A program made the translations under genes and the position numbers. Of a stretch of DNA of 64,000 nucleotides, positions 25,517 through 34,565 are shown piece after piece (position 1 is the stretch's first letter; every line of letters begins with the position of its first letter). This DNA is from Clostridiaceae bacterium (GTDB lineage: Bacteria; Bacillota; Clostridia; Oscillospirales; Acutalibacteraceae): the NCBI GenBank assembly GCA_904501755.1, contig CAJGBV010000010.1, positions 1-64,000 of the forward strand, in the 5' to 3' direction. Below the pieces are notes generated by a model that had not been told where the DNA came from, did no database searches, and saw only the letters and a list, made by a program, of their open reading frames with translations.

Positions 25517-27610
25517 TCACTGATATATGTATTCTGGTCGTATTTCACATCCATTAGAAAGGTCAATATAAACAATTCCTTCTCCAGATTTTTTAATCCC
25601 GACATGTCTAATTTCGCCGTTTATTTTATAATACGCTTCACTGTAATTGTCGGGTGTTGAACAATTATTTTTATAAACACTGAATACAGACGAGGTAGGT
25701 ATGATTTCAATATCGTTCAAATCTTCTTGAGTTATCGTGTTTTCTGAGTAAAAAACAGTTCCGTTAGGAGCAACATCATAGTAATCATTAGTTTCAAACC
25801 CATTAACAACTTTAATATATCTTTTTACGCCAAAAGGAAGCGACTTTTCTACATAGTCAAAATTATCACTTTGTACATTATTTAGCACTAAACTACTATA
25901 ATCTTCTAAATCTACATTCCCCAAAAAAGTTATAGGTTCAACAACAACCCCTATATCACCGTACACTACTTGTGACTGTATTACACTATCTTCCAAATTG
26001 ATTCTACTGTTTGCATATACCATACTCATTTCAACATCATTTCCCAAGCACAAATAATATAAGAACGCATTATTCCATTTTTGAGCAGCACTATTTGAGA
26101 TTTCTGTTTTCCAACCTATTGATACCTTCGCACCTCTGTCATAAGCACTTTCTGCTACACTATAACAACTTACATTGTTCTCATTGACTTGTTGGCCTGA
26201 ATAACACGCTGACCAGAGAGCAACTTTAACATTATTCATATTAGAAGGCAAACTGCGGCTTGTTAACTCATCGTAACTATCATTTTCGTTATAAAAACAA
26301 AGTGCTGTTTGATAATCATTACGCTCTTGTCCGTGCCCGGAAAAAAACACAAACTCGCTATTCAAATTAGCATATCCATTAGTGTTAATTTCATTAGCAT
26401 GTGCAGATGCAGCATTTATATTAGAAACAGCATCATAACCCAATTGAGAAAGACCTGACAACGGTATATTTCTCTCTGTAGTTGTGTTTATATTACTCCA
26501 TCCATAATTAAACGTATATATTTGTGCCCTGGCTCTATGAATTTTTATACTATATGAACCTTCTTGACTTGCAGGATAGCAGGTGCGCACTTTAATTTCG
26601 ATTGTATCACCGGAAGTAGCATAAAACATAATGTTGAAATTATATCCTTCACCGTCGTCGTCATCTGTTTCACTAACAACCGTACCATTAATTGTTATAT
26701 TCACAGTACCGTATGTGTCGGTATCGCCAGTTGTTTGAACAACATATGTACCTGTCTGCGAAGGTGAAAAAGAATATGTATGTTCATCGTTCAAACTAAG
26801 CGTAGCACTATATGTTTGATTTACACTTAGTGCCACAACTGTCGGTTCCGGTTCAGGCTCTGGCTCAGGTTCAGGTGTAGCGGTTCCAAGATATTCAAAT
26901 GCCCACTGCTGATTAAGATTAACATCAAAGCTGTTAATATGAACATTTCCTGCAGATGTTGCCGAAGTTCCTGCTTTTGTTCCGTTTGAGCTATCTCTTG
27001 TAGTCAGATACAGCCCTGTATTTGCTTTCATACGTATATGATAGATATTATATGTAAGATAGGTTATTTCAACCCTTTGTGCTGTATGGTCAACAGGAGT
27101 CCATATATCAACATTCTGTCCCGAAGCAAGAGCGGCTCCACCGCGTTTTACGTCAATAACGCGGTTATTTCCGTTAGAGCTACACATAGCATGAAGCTTA
27201 TAGCTATCTGTAGAGGAATCATATACCACCTTGAATTTTTGTTCTACAGAGCCGTCCTTTGTATACTGATATACATTTGTTCCGTTAGCATCTGTTCCGT
27301 AGCACACATTGAGATATTTCCCCGAAAAATAATTTTTAATATTATATATTCCGCCGTCTATAAGTCCTGATGCCTGTGCCATAGTACTTGCGGGTTCCTC
27401 ACCATTTGCCCTCATATGAGCGTGAATTTTAGCAATTGCCTGAGCTTCAGGACTGTTGTCAGAAGGAGTTATTTCAACTATAGGTGTTGTTATATCATCA
27501 TCGTCAGTTATATCGGTTATAACTGAAGTTTCCGGCAAACCCAATGCAACAGCATTTAATGGAATAACCATAACGCATAGACAAAGTATTATTGATAATA
27601 ATTTTTTCAT
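25517..27610 (-). CDS. Secreted multidomain protein: ricin-type lectin, PPC domain, clan CD (caspase-like) peptidase
   Basis: Residues 1-22 form a signal peptide. After a linker, residues about 90-245 resemble a ricin-type beta-trefoil (repeated QxW-like units, FSGKYLNVCYG, LNQQWAFEYLG), which usually binds sugars. A short (EP)n linker leads to a pre-peptidase C-terminal-like beta domain (about 260-355). The C-terminal half has the caspase-fold dyad: His in FFSGHGQ (about residue 426) and Cys in WSACYSG (about 467), with the strands around them hydrophobic. This is a putative extracellular cysteine protease; cleavage specificity is unknown. It precedes the serpin gene in the same unit. The catalytic assignment rests on motif order only. 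Confidence 0.78.
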   Translation of the reverse strand: MKKLLSIILCLCVMVIPLNAVALGLPETSVITDITDDDDITTPIVEITPSDNSPEAQAIAKIHAHMRANGEEPASTMAQASGLIDGGIYNIKNYFSGKYLNVCYGTDANGTNVYQYTKDGSVEQKFKVVYDSSTDSYKLHAMCSSNGNNRVIDVKRGGAALASGQNVDIWTPVDHTAQRVEITYLTYNIYHIRMKANTGLYLTTRDSSNGTKAGTSATSAGNVHINSFDVNLNQQWAFEYLGTATPEPEPEPEPEPTVVALSVNQTYSATLSLNDEHTYSFSPSQTGTYVVQTTGDTDTYGTVNITINGTVVSETDDDDGEGYNFNIMFYATSGDTIEIKVRTCYPASQEGSYSIKIHRARAQIYTFNYGWSNINTTTERNIPLSGLSQLGYDAVSNINAASAHANEINTNGYANLNSEFVFFSGHGQERNDYQTALCFYNENDSYDELTSRSLPSNMNNVKVALWSACYSGQQVNENNVSCYSVAESAYDRGAKVSIGWKTEISNSAAQKWNNAFLYYLCLGNDVEMSMVYANSRINLEDSVIQSQVVYGDIGVVVEPITFLGNVDLEDYSSLVLNNVQSDNFDYVEKSLPFGVKRYIKVVNGFETNDYYDVAPNGTVFYSENTITQEDLNDIEIIPTSSVFSVYKNNCSTPDNYSEAYYKINGEIRHVGIKKSGEGIVYIDLSNGCEIRPEYIYQ

Positions 27611-27680
27611 TTTTTCTTCCTCCGTTATTATTTAAAATATGAAATATTTCTTCTGTTATCATTGGACTCACCTCTTTCTT

Positions 27681-27718
27681 TAAACAAAACACCGCCGTAT
27701 ACATAGAACGGCGGTGTT
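27681..27718 (-). terminator. Intrinsic terminator of the secreted hypothetical gene
   Basis: 11-bp stem AACACCGCCGT/ACGGCGGTGTT with a 9-nt loop, followed on the minus strand by TTTGTTTA. It precedes the protease gene. Confidence 0.85.
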
Positions 27719-27725
27719 TACTATT

Positions 27726-28313
27726 TTACAATACCGAAACTGTTTCTTTTGTTAGAAGCTCACAGGAGATAAGATAATAACCGAATCGGCTTTGTGGTGC
27801 GGGAGCAAAGCGGGACACCGCTTCCTTGACTTCCTTTTCACCGTCGTGGTTTTCAATTTCCACATCGGAATAAACTGTGTAAGTTCCGTCCTCATTTTCG
27901 TGGAAGTCTGTTATTTTATGAGAGTAAAGGCTGAAGCCTCTGGGAAGAATCCGGGTAACGCCGTCCTCACAGAGAACCTCTTTTCCCTCGTCAGCATAGA
28001 CGCTGGGGTCAATACCATACATATCCTTAACGAAAGCAATCAGCTCACTGTTGCCGAGAACTCCGTCCTGCGCTTTTGAAAGCAGAGAAATCTCTGAAGC
28101 CAAAAGAAGTTGTGAAACACTTGACAGCTCATCGCCAAAAGCAAAATTGCTGTTAAGCATATTTTCAAAGCGGTTTGTCATTACCAGTACCTTATCGGGC
28201 TGAGCGAAGTTAAACTCCTGCTCGACAGGGGTAACGGTCTGGGCAGAAAGGGAGAATACACCTGTTGTAAACACAAGCACAAGTGCACAAAGAACAACTA
28301 AAATTCTTTTCAT
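27726..28313 (-). CDS. Uncharacterised secreted protein
   Basis: I do not recognise the family. The product (195 residues from the ATG at 28311-28313) starts with a signal peptide (VLVVLCALVLVFTTGVFSLSAQ). The mature part is about 170 residues, alternating charged and hydrophobic, with no cysteine pair and no membrane segment. A late segment (ENEDGTYTVYSDVEIENHDGEKE) looks like paired beta strands. GAGGG abuts an earlier in-frame ATG at 28319, so the ATG six bases downstream is preferred. It is probably exported and acts outside the cell. A terminator separates it from the protease/serpin unit. Confidence 0.65.
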   Translation of the reverse strand: MKRILVVLCALVLVFTTGVFSLSAQTVTPVEQEFNFAQPDKVLVMTNRFENMLNSNFAFGDELSSVSQLLLASEISLLSKAQDGVLGNSELIAFVKDMYGIDPSVYADEGKEVLCEDGVTRILPRGFSLYSHKITDFHENEDGTYTVYSDVEIENHDGEKEVKEAVSRFAPAPQSRFGYYLISCELLTKETVSVL

Positions 28314-28480
28314 ATTCATCCCTCACTTTCTTTAATACTATTATATATATAAAGCCAAAAAAATTCACCTCAAAAAGATTACAGTTCAGTTACAAAAATG
28401 TTACCTTTTTTGGCAAAAAGCAACAATTTTGTAATTTCGTCTGTTTATACAAAAAATATCAACTTTTTTTAAAAAATATG

Positions 28481-28509
28481 TTGATTATAACAAATGGCTA
28501 TGATATACT
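28481..28509 (+). promoter_or_regulatory. Promoter of the EF-G-like gene
   Basis: TTGATT (28481-28486), 17-bp spacer, TATACT (28504-28509), about 35 bp before the start codon. Confidence 0.75.
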
Positions 28510-28545
28510 TATGGTATACTATCCAAGTTTAAAGGAGTGCTTTTT

Positions 28546-30576
28546 ATGAAACAATATTCATCTGACAAAATCAAAAATGTCGTTCTGCTGGGACACGGCG
28601 GTTCAGGTAAGACCACACTGGCAGACGCATTACTTTATAACGCAGGTGTTATCGAGCGTATCGGTGCCCCCGGCTCCACCGTTATGGACTTTGATGCAGA
28701 GGAAAAAAAGCGCACCGCAAGTTTAGGTCTTTCTGTTTATCCCATTGAGGTCGACGACCTTAAGATAAACCTTATGGACGCCCCCGGTCAGTTTGACTTT
28801 ACCGCAGGAGTTTACGAGGGACTCTCTGCCGCCGATAATGCCGTTATTGTTATTTCGGGCAAATCGGGTCTTACCGCCGGTGCTAAAAAGTCCTATGATT
28901 TAGCAAAGGAAATGGGCAAGGGTATTGCCTTCTTTATCGGAAAGCTGAATTCCACCCACGCTCATTATTACCGCGTTGTTTCGGCTCTTACCGCTAATTA
29001 CGGTGCCGCCATTTGCCCCGTTATTGCACCTATTGTTGAAAATGATGCTGTTACAGCTTATGTTAACCTTATTGATAATACCGCTTACCGCGCAGACGGT
29101 CTAAGTCTTACACAAATAAACTTTACCCCCACAGATGAAATTACAAAAATGCGTGACCTTTTATTAGAGGCTGTTGCAAGTACCGATGAAGCTCTTATGG
29201 AAAAATACTTTGAGGGTGAGGTATTTACCGACGAAGAGGTTATCACTGCTCTGTCGGGCGGTATGAAAACAGGCGAAATCTGTCCTGTATTCTGCGGTGT
29301 TCAGGCAAGCGGAGATGCTGTTCCTCTATTCGCTCAGCTTCTTTATAAGATTCTTCCCGCCGCAGATAAAAATGCACTTATTGACGAAAACGGCGAGGAA
29401 ATCAGCCCTGACGAAAATGCAAAGGCTAAATTATTCGTATTTAAAACCGTCGCCGACCCCTTTGTTGGCAGACTTTCATACTTCAAGGTGGCTTGCGGTA
29501 AGGTTGCTAACGACTTGCGTCTTACCTGTCTGCGTACAGGCAAGGAGGAAAGACTCAGCAAGGTAATGGTTCCTAAAGCCGCAAAGCAGGAGGATGCTCC
29601 TACACTGCTTCCCGGTGATATCGGCTGTGTATCAAAGCTTGGAGATGTTAAAACAGGCGATACCCTTTCAGCCGCAGGCGGTGCCGCCGTTAAAGCAACA
29701 GTATTCCCTGCTCCCTGTATCTCCTCTGCTGTATATCCCAAGAACAAGGGCGAGGAAGAAAAAATTGCTACAGGTATGGCAAGACTTTGCGAGGAAGACC
29801 CCACAATCTCCTTTGGCTTTAAAACCGACACTTTAGAATCGGTTCTTTCGGCTATGGGCGAAGTTCACATTGATGTAATCGCTTCCCGTCTTAAAACAAA
29901 ATTCGGTGTTGATGTTGTGCTGAAGGCTCCTAAGGTCGCTTACAGAGAAACCATAAGAAAATCCGCCAAGGTACAGGGCAAATATAAGAAGCAGTCAGGC
30001 GGCCACGGTCAGTTCGGTGATGTTTGGATTGAATTTTCTCCCTGTGAAGAGGAGGAGCTTGTATTCGAGGAAAGCGTTGTAGGCGGTGCCGTTCCCAAGA
30101 ACTTCTTCCCTGCTGTTGAAAAGGGACTGAGAGATTCTGTTACCAAGGGCGTGCTTGCAGGCTATCCGATGGTTGGTATAAAGGCTAATCTTTATGACGG
30201 CTCTTACCACCCTGTTGACTCTTCTGAAATGTCCTTTAAAACCGCCGCTTCCCTTGCCTTTAAAGAGGGTATTCCTCAGTGTGCACCTGTTCTTCTCGAG
30301 CCATTTGGAAAATTAACCGTTGTGCTTGACGAAGATAATTTAGGCGATGTTATCGGTGATATAAACAAACGCCGCGGAAGAATTATAGGTATGAATCCTC
30401 TTGACAACAAACAGCAAGAGGTTATCGGTGAAGTACCTATTGCCGAAATGAGCGACTTTGCTACCGCAATGCGTTCTATTACAGGCGGTACCGCCTCCTT
30501 TACACTTCAGTTTGAAAGATACGAAGAGGTTCCCTCTCACCTTGCACAAAAGATAATTGAAGAAGCTAATAAATAA
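28546..30576 (+). CDS. EF-G-like translation GTPase (divergent paralogue)
   Basis: The 676-residue protein has the five-domain EF-G layout: GTPase domain with P-loop GHGGSGKTT, domain II, then domain IV with the SGGHGQFGDVWI and GGAVPKNFFPAVEKG signatures and domain V (GDINKRRGRIIGMN). It departs from canonical EF-G in the nucleotide site: the G3 motif is DAPGQFDF (Gln for the catalytic His of DTPGHVDF) and the NKxD guanine motif is replaced by GKLN. Such EF-G-like proteins of Clostridia are poorly understood and may act in ribosome recycling or stress. AAAGGAGTG precedes the ATG at 28546. Monocistronic. Confidence 0.88.
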   Translation: MKQYSSDKIKNVVLLGHGGSGKTTLADALLYNAGVIERIGAPGSTVMDFDAEEKKRTASLGLSVYPIEVDDLKINLMDAPGQFDFTAGVYEGLSAADNAVIVISGKSGLTAGAKKSYDLAKEMGKGIAFFIGKLNSTHAHYYRVVSALTANYGAAICPVIAPIVENDAVTAYVNLIDNTAYRADGLSLTQINFTPTDEITKMRDLLLEAVASTDEALMEKYFEGEVFTDEEVITALSGGMKTGEICPVFCGVQASGDAVPLFAQLLYKILPAADKNALIDENGEEISPDENAKAKLFVFKTVADPFVGRLSYFKVACGKVANDLRLTCLRTGKEERLSKVMVPKAAKQEDAPTLLPGDIGCVSKLGDVKTGDTLSAAGGAAVKATVFPAPCISSAVYPKNKGEEEKIATGMARLCEEDPTISFGFKTDTLESVLSAMGEVHIDVIASRLKTKFGVDVVLKAPKVAYRETIRKSAKVQGKYKKQSGGHGQFGDVWIEFSPCEEEELVFEESVVGGAVPKNFFPAVEKGLRDSVTKGVLAGYPMVGIKANLYDGSYHPVDSSEMSFKTAASLAFKEGIPQCAPVLLEPFGKLTVVLDEDNLGDVIGDINKRRGRIIGMNPLDNKQQEVIGEVPIAEMSDFATAMRSITGGTASFTLQFERYEEVPSHLAQKIIEEANK

Positions 30577-30602
30577 AAACAGCCTTCGGGCTGTTTTTAT
30601 TT
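30571..30602 (+). terminator. Terminator with UUCG loop
   Basis: 14-bp perfect stem AAATAAAAACAGCC around TTCG, ending in TTTTTATTT. Heptamer repeats follow directly. Confidence 0.92.
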
Positions 30603-30682
30603 AGGGACTAGGGACTAGGGACTAGGGTCTAGGGTCTAGGGATTAGGGATTAGGGATTAGGGATTAGGGACTGGGGTCTGGT
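30602..30682. repeat. Heptamer repeat cluster (about 11 units)
   Basis: Continuous 7-bp units on the plus strand: three GGGACTA, two GGGTCTA, four GGGATTA and degenerate copies. It lies between the EF-G terminator and the next promoter. Confidence 0.9.
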
Positions 30683-30685
30683 AGG

Positions 30686-30714
30686 TTGACATTTTTACCT
30701 TTCTAACATATAAT
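30686..30714 (+). promoter_or_regulatory. Promoter of the second isomerase-like gene
   Basis: TTGACA (30686-30691), 17-bp spacer, TATAAT (30709-30714). It starts a few bases after the last heptamer. Confidence 0.85.
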
Positions 30715-30743
30715 TTATGTAACTTTATAAGGCGGTGTGTTTT

Positions 30744-31655
30744 ATGAAAAGAAAAGTGGGTATATCCATTCCTATGTTTCAGAGAAATTTTTCCGACAGA
30801 CGAGCTCTCGAAATTGCAAAAGAAATCGGTGCTGACTGTGTGGATTTTTGTCTTGATAACTATGATATTTACGATATAAACAGAAACGGTTCTCTTTATC
30901 AAAAAAGCGAAGAAGAAATTATAGCATACTTTTCTTCCCTTAAGGAATATTCAAAAGAACTGGGCATTGAAATTTCTCAGACCCACGGCAGAGGTGCAGG
31001 ACTGAAAAACATTCCTGAGGAAGATGAAATTCTTCTTAAAAATCTGCGACTTGACTGTTTGGCTACCGCCGCGCTTGGCGCACCTGTTTGTGTTATACAC
31101 AATGTCACTTCTATTTTTATGGGTCCCGACCCCGACCCTGAACTAATGCATCGGTTAAGCTTTGAACTGTTCAGCAAAACCATTGAATTTGCAAAGGAAT
31201 ATAACATAAAAATTGCTACCGAAACCTTTGGTGACGCTGTCAGATTCAAGGCGTGTGATTTTTTCGGCAATATCGACCAGTTCCTTATGGCATATAATAA
31301 AATCAAGGACACAAAAGAGCTTAGCGATTATATCTGCATCTGTGCCGATACGGGACATTCTAACAAAGCTACACTTTACGGAAATCCTTCTCCTGCCGAC
31401 GTAATAAGAATGTGCGGCAGTGATATAAAGGTACTGCACCTCAACGATAACGACAAGTTAACCGACCAGCACAAAACCCCATATACCGGCTGTATTGACT
31501 GGGAAGATGTATTTAACGCCCTCGATGAAATCGGTTATGACGGCGTATATAATATGGAGCTTGATTTAAAACATTTCGGCGAGGACTTTTGTATTGAAGA
31601 GGCGGCTTTTGCCGTAAAGGTTTTGCGTCATATTCTTGATAAACGATACTGTTGA
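30744..31655 (+). CDS. Sugar phosphate isomerase/epimerase family protein
   Basis: A 303-residue TIM barrel of the xylose isomerase-like/AP endonuclease 2 group. Metal-binding positions appear in order: SQTHGRG, VIHNVTS, IATETFG (Glu), CADTGHSNK (Asp, His), LHLNDND (His) and YNMELDL (Glu). AAGGCGG precedes the ATG at 30744, chosen over an ATG three codons upstream. The substrate is unknown; family members act on sugars, inositols or keto-acids. It is transcribed ahead of a MarR regulator that has its own promoter. Confidence 0.85.
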   Translation: MKRKVGISIPMFQRNFSDRRALEIAKEIGADCVDFCLDNYDIYDINRNGSLYQKSEEEIIAYFSSLKEYSKELGIEISQTHGRGAGLKNIPEEDEILLKNLRLDCLATAALGAPVCVIHNVTSIFMGPDPDPELMHRLSFELFSKTIEFAKEYNIKIATETFGDAVRFKACDFFGNIDQFLMAYNKIKDTKELSDYICICADTGHSNKATLYGNPSPADVIRMCGSDIKVLHLNDNDKLTDQHKTPYTGCIDWEDVFNALDEIGYDGVYNMELDLKHFGEDFCIEEAAFAVKVLRHILDKRYC

Positions 31656-31671
31656 TTTTTTCGACTTTTCG

Positions 31672-31700
31672 TTGACTTTTCAACTTCCTTGTTGTATAAT
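31672..31700 (+). promoter_or_regulatory. Promoter of the MarR gene
   Basis: TTGACT (31672-31677), 17-bp spacer, TATAAT (31695-31700). It lies just after the isomerase-like gene. Confidence 0.8.
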
Positions 31701-31728
31701 TTTTACAGAATTTGACAGGAGAATTTTT

Positions 31729-32178
31729 ATGATAGACAGATTTGAAAAGTTTTCTATTGCTATTTCGGAAATTTCTCGTTATTGGCATAAAATAGCGGGA
31801 GATGTAATGGAGGAATATGGGCTTAAAGGCACCCATGCCATTTATCTTACAACCCTTAGCCAGTTTAAAAACGGCATTACCGCCGCCCAACTTTGCGAGA
31901 TTTGCGGAAAGGATAAGTCTGATGTTTCCCGTCTTATTTCCATTATGGAAAAACAGGGCTTTGTGGAAAAGGAAGGCAGTAAAAATTACCGTATTCTTTT
32001 AAAGCTTACCGAAAAAGGTAAAGCTCTTGCTTCAAAGGTTAAGGAGAAGGCTTGTCTTGCCGTCACCCTTGCAGGCAAGGATTTGAGTGAAACAGACCGC
32101 CATTCCTTTTATTCCTCTCTGGAAACAATAACCCAACAACTTCGCATTATCAGCCAAGAAGGACTCAAAGATAACTAA
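31729..32178 (+). CDS. MarR-family transcriptional regulator
   Basis: The 149-residue protein has the winged-helix domain of MarR proteins: TAAQLCEICGKDKSDVSRLISIMEKQGFVEK followed in the wing by a KNYRILLKLTEKG segment. Flanking helices form the usual dimer interface. AGGAG precedes the ATG at 31729; the longer frame from 31636 overlaps the promoter and is not used. It may regulate nearby genes or itself; no clear palindrome was seen. The gene ends at a strong bidirectional terminator. Confidence 0.9.
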   Translation: MIDRFEKFSIAISEISRYWHKIAGDVMEEYGLKGTHAIYLTTLSQFKNGITAAQLCEICGKDKSDVSRLISIMEKQGFVEKEGSKNYRILLKLTEKGKALASKVKEKACLAVTLAGKDLSETDRHSFYSSLETITQQLRIISQEGLKDN

Positions 32179-32210
32179 AAATCAGCAAGACTATGTAGTC
32201 TTGCTGATTT
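32178..32210. terminator. Bidirectional terminator
   Basis: Inverted repeat AAATCAGCAAGACTA (32178-32192) with TAGTCTTGCTGATTT (32196-32210). It overlaps the last base of the MarR stop codon and precedes the convergent ppa gene. Confidence 0.88.
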
Positions 32211-32212
32211 CT

Positions 32213-32743
32213 TTATTTACAGTAATTTTCTATATAATTATCAATTGCCTTTTGTACAATCTCCCTTGCCGCTTGTGCACCGCTGATTTCATTAACCACA
32301 GTTTCCTTGCCCTCAAGCTCTTTATATACCTTAAAGAAATGGCTTATTTCCTCAAACTTATGCTGAGGAATCTGAGCTATATCGGTGTAGCTGTTATAGG
32401 TTGGATCATCAAAAGGAACGGCAATAATCTTTTCGTCACTTCTTCCGCTGTCCATCATTGTCATAACCCCGATGGGATAACATCTTACCATAGTCATAGG
32501 TCTGATTTTCTCACTGCAAAGCAGAAGCACGTCAAGAGGGTCGAGGTCATCTGCATAGGTACGGGGAATAAAACCGTAATTTGCGGGGTAATGGGTTGAG
32601 GTATACAGAATTCTGTCCAGTTTTAAAAGGCCTGTATCCTTATCCATTTCATATTTGCATTTACTGCCCTTTTCGATTTCAATAACCGCCATAAAATCGT
32701 TGTTGTTTATGCGTTTAGGACTCATATCATGCCAGATGTTCAT
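32213..32743 (-). CDS. ppa: Inorganic pyrophosphatase (family I)
   Basis: The 176-residue soluble enzyme has the family I active-site motif DLDPLDVL (usual form DGDPLDVL) and the flanking HYPANYGFIPRT and GxxDEKIIAVP-type segments. It hydrolyses pyrophosphate to drive biosynthesis. Residue spacing agrees with bacterial type I enzymes. AAAGGA precedes the ATG. It follows the DUF4091 gene by 13 bp and is likely in its transcript. Confidence 0.93.
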   Translation of the reverse strand: MNIWHDMSPKRINNNDFMAVIEIEKGSKCKYEMDKDTGLLKLDRILYTSTHYPANYGFIPRTYADDLDPLDVLLLCSEKIRPMTMVRCYPIGVMTMMDSGRSDEKIIAVPFDDPTYNSYTDIAQIPQHKFEEISHFFKVYKELEGKETVVNEISGAQAAREIVQKAIDNYIENYCK

Positions 32744-32756
32744 TTATTTTTTCCTT

Positions 32757-34463
32757 TCAGATATATTTTTTAATTTCTTCATTCAGCGCTTTTCTGAAGT
32801 TTATAAGGGTTAAGTCGTCATTGGGACAATAGTTAATAACTATCTTTCCAAAATGCTTTTCAATAAAGTCTATTGCTGTCTGTCTATTAGTAAGCTCGGC
32901 AAAACGGCAAAGGGCTTCATAGTCAAGTATACCCTCATAGAAAACCTTCATTCTTGTGCTCATCAGAGCTGTTCCGTCATTGTCAGGATAAACCATAAAT
33001 GAAGTACCCGGATAGTTTCCGTAATTACAGGGATTAACCTTAGGGTCAACTACACCGTGACTTAATTTATCGTAATAATAGTTAAAGCCCCAATGCAAAA
33101 ATCCCTTCATACCGAAATAGAACATTACAAGTCCAACCGCTCTGTTTCGCGGTGCGGTAGTGGATATAAGTCGGTTGGTATTTCCCTCGCGAAGACTTTC
33201 CCCTGTATAGTAAAGCCAACAGTTATCACAGTCCTCAACAAACTTGCTCATATCAGGGCTTTCAATGGAAATAATAGGTGTCTGAACACCCGCTTCCTTA
33301 TACACATCAAAGTGGGAAATAGCATCACCGCACTGATAACCTTTAATATATGGAGTTATTGCTTCTCTGCATTTTTTGTAATTATCAATATGCTTACTGC
33401 TTGGCTCATCAGAAATATGGAACAGTACGTTTTTTCCTACTCCGGTTTTTTCAAGAACAGGAACAAGCGCTGTGAAGTAGCTCTTTAAAAAGGCTTCATA
33501 TTCCTCACAGTGAGAATCGTTTTCCCAGCCAAAGATACGCTTATATTCACCGTTTTCATAACCCATTATATTAGGTGCGCTTGTTGAACCCCACTGAGAA
33601 AACATATGACAGTGTTCAAAATGGGTTATTCCTACCTTTTGACAGATTTTTATAAATTTCTCCATAAGAGAAAAATCAAACTCGTAGCCTTCTCCTGTTT
33701 TTGTCACCTTTACAAGCTGTGCGGTTTTACGCTCTTTACCAACCGAAATATCCAGAGGAGGAGTAAAAGCAGGCAGAAGAATCATATTCATTCCTGTGTC
33801 TGCCGCCGCCTTTGCAAAGTTTTCAATTATCTGGAAATGTCGATCAGAAAACATTTCAACATTATAGGTATCGGCAAGACAGTCACAGTGGAACCAGTTG
33901 GTATAAAGAAGTCGTTGACTGCCAAGCTTTTCATCAACAAACTCAAGCTCGATGCTCTCTTTAGCCACAAGCTCCTCGGTTAACGAATCATAGAAATTAA
34001 CTATAATATTATGCTTTCCCGCTTTACAGGGTTTATCCTTACCACCAAAGGTGAACCACAAGGACTGCCAACAGGAAGCGGCGTTGATAAGGTGCTTTTC
34101 GCCCTTTTCAAACATTATTTTCTGCCAGTAATATCCCTCGTTTTCCACCTCGCTGTTACCTTGTCTTTTATAAAGTATATCGGGGTAGAGTCCGGCGCTA
34201 TGAGAATCGTAATATTTATCGGGATAAAGTGTTACGGCATTAATTACAGGAACATAAGCAACCTTATATTCCTCCCACAAACAGCCGTCATTTTCCACCT
34301 TTATGTACAAAGGTCTGTAAGGAGTGTTTTCGCCGTTTTTATAAGCTATCTGAAAAGACAGCGGTTCATCAGCAAAGCCTGACAAAAAAGAAATATCGTT
34401 TCCGCTTATTCTGTCAGGAAATACCTTTGCAATAGAAGAAATAAGTCGTGTCTGAATACTCAC
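32757..34463 (-). CDS. DUF4091 domain protein, glycoside hydrolase-like
   Basis: The start is GTG at 34461-34463, with AGGTG six bases before it. The 568-residue product has no signal peptide. An N-terminal beta-sandwich (about residues 1-185) is followed by an apparent TIM barrel with strand ends MILLPAFTPP, ITHFEHCHMFSQWG and VLFHISDEP, the last resembling a glycosidase Glu motif; a C-terminal YYDKLSHG and FMVYPDND region is the DUF4091 hallmark. The family is widespread in gut Clostridia and thought to act on glycans, but no activity is established. First gene of a probable unit with ppa. Confidence 0.82.
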   Translation of the reverse strand: MSIQTRLISSIAKVFPDRISGNDISFLSGFADEPLSFQIAYKNGENTPYRPLYIKVENDGCLWEEYKVAYVPVINAVTLYPDKYYDSHSAGLYPDILYKRQGNSEVENEGYYWQKIMFEKGEKHLINAASCWQSLWFTFGGKDKPCKAGKHNIIVNFYDSLTEELVAKESIELEFVDEKLGSQRLLYTNWFHCDCLADTYNVEMFSDRHFQIIENFAKAAADTGMNMILLPAFTPPLDISVGKERKTAQLVKVTKTGEGYEFDFSLMEKFIKICQKVGITHFEHCHMFSQWGSTSAPNIMGYENGEYKRIFGWENDSHCEEYEAFLKSYFTALVPVLEKTGVGKNVLFHISDEPSSKHIDNYKKCREAITPYIKGYQCGDAISHFDVYKEAGVQTPIISIESPDMSKFVEDCDNCWLYYTGESLREGNTNRLISTTAPRNRAVGLVMFYFGMKGFLHWGFNYYYDKLSHGVVDPKVNPCNYGNYPGTSFMVYPDNDGTALMSTRMKVFYEGILDYEALCRFAELTNRQTAIDFIEKHFGKIVINYCPNDDLTLINFRKALNEEIKKYI

Positions 34464-34483
34464 AAAAATCACCTCGTGTATTT

Positions 34484-34512
34484 ATAATAACACAATAACA
34501 AAATTAATTCAA
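34484..34512 (-). promoter_or_regulatory. Promoter of the DUF4091-ppa unit
   Basis: Minus strand TTGAAT (34507-34512), 17-bp spacer, TATTAT (34484-34489). Confidence 0.6.
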
Positions 34513-34521
34513 CATTATTCC

Positions 34522-34549
34522 TTGAAAAAAGAATTATATATGTTAAAAT
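34522..34549 (+). promoter_or_regulatory. Promoter of the small hypothetical gene
   Basis: TTGAAA (34522-34527), 16-bp spacer, TAAAAT (34544-34549), about 17 bp before the start codon. Confidence 0.5.
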
Positions 34550-34565
34550 AAAACAGGTGATGAAA

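Noticed and set aside
27504..27704. Minus-strand frame with ATG and AGAGGTG upstream of the protease gene
   Set aside because: It overlaps the protease start in another frame, is not like a known leader peptide and lies just after a terminator; chance is the simplest explanation.
30602..30682. CRISPR array
   Set aside because: The units are contiguous heptamers with no spacers and no cas genes nearby.
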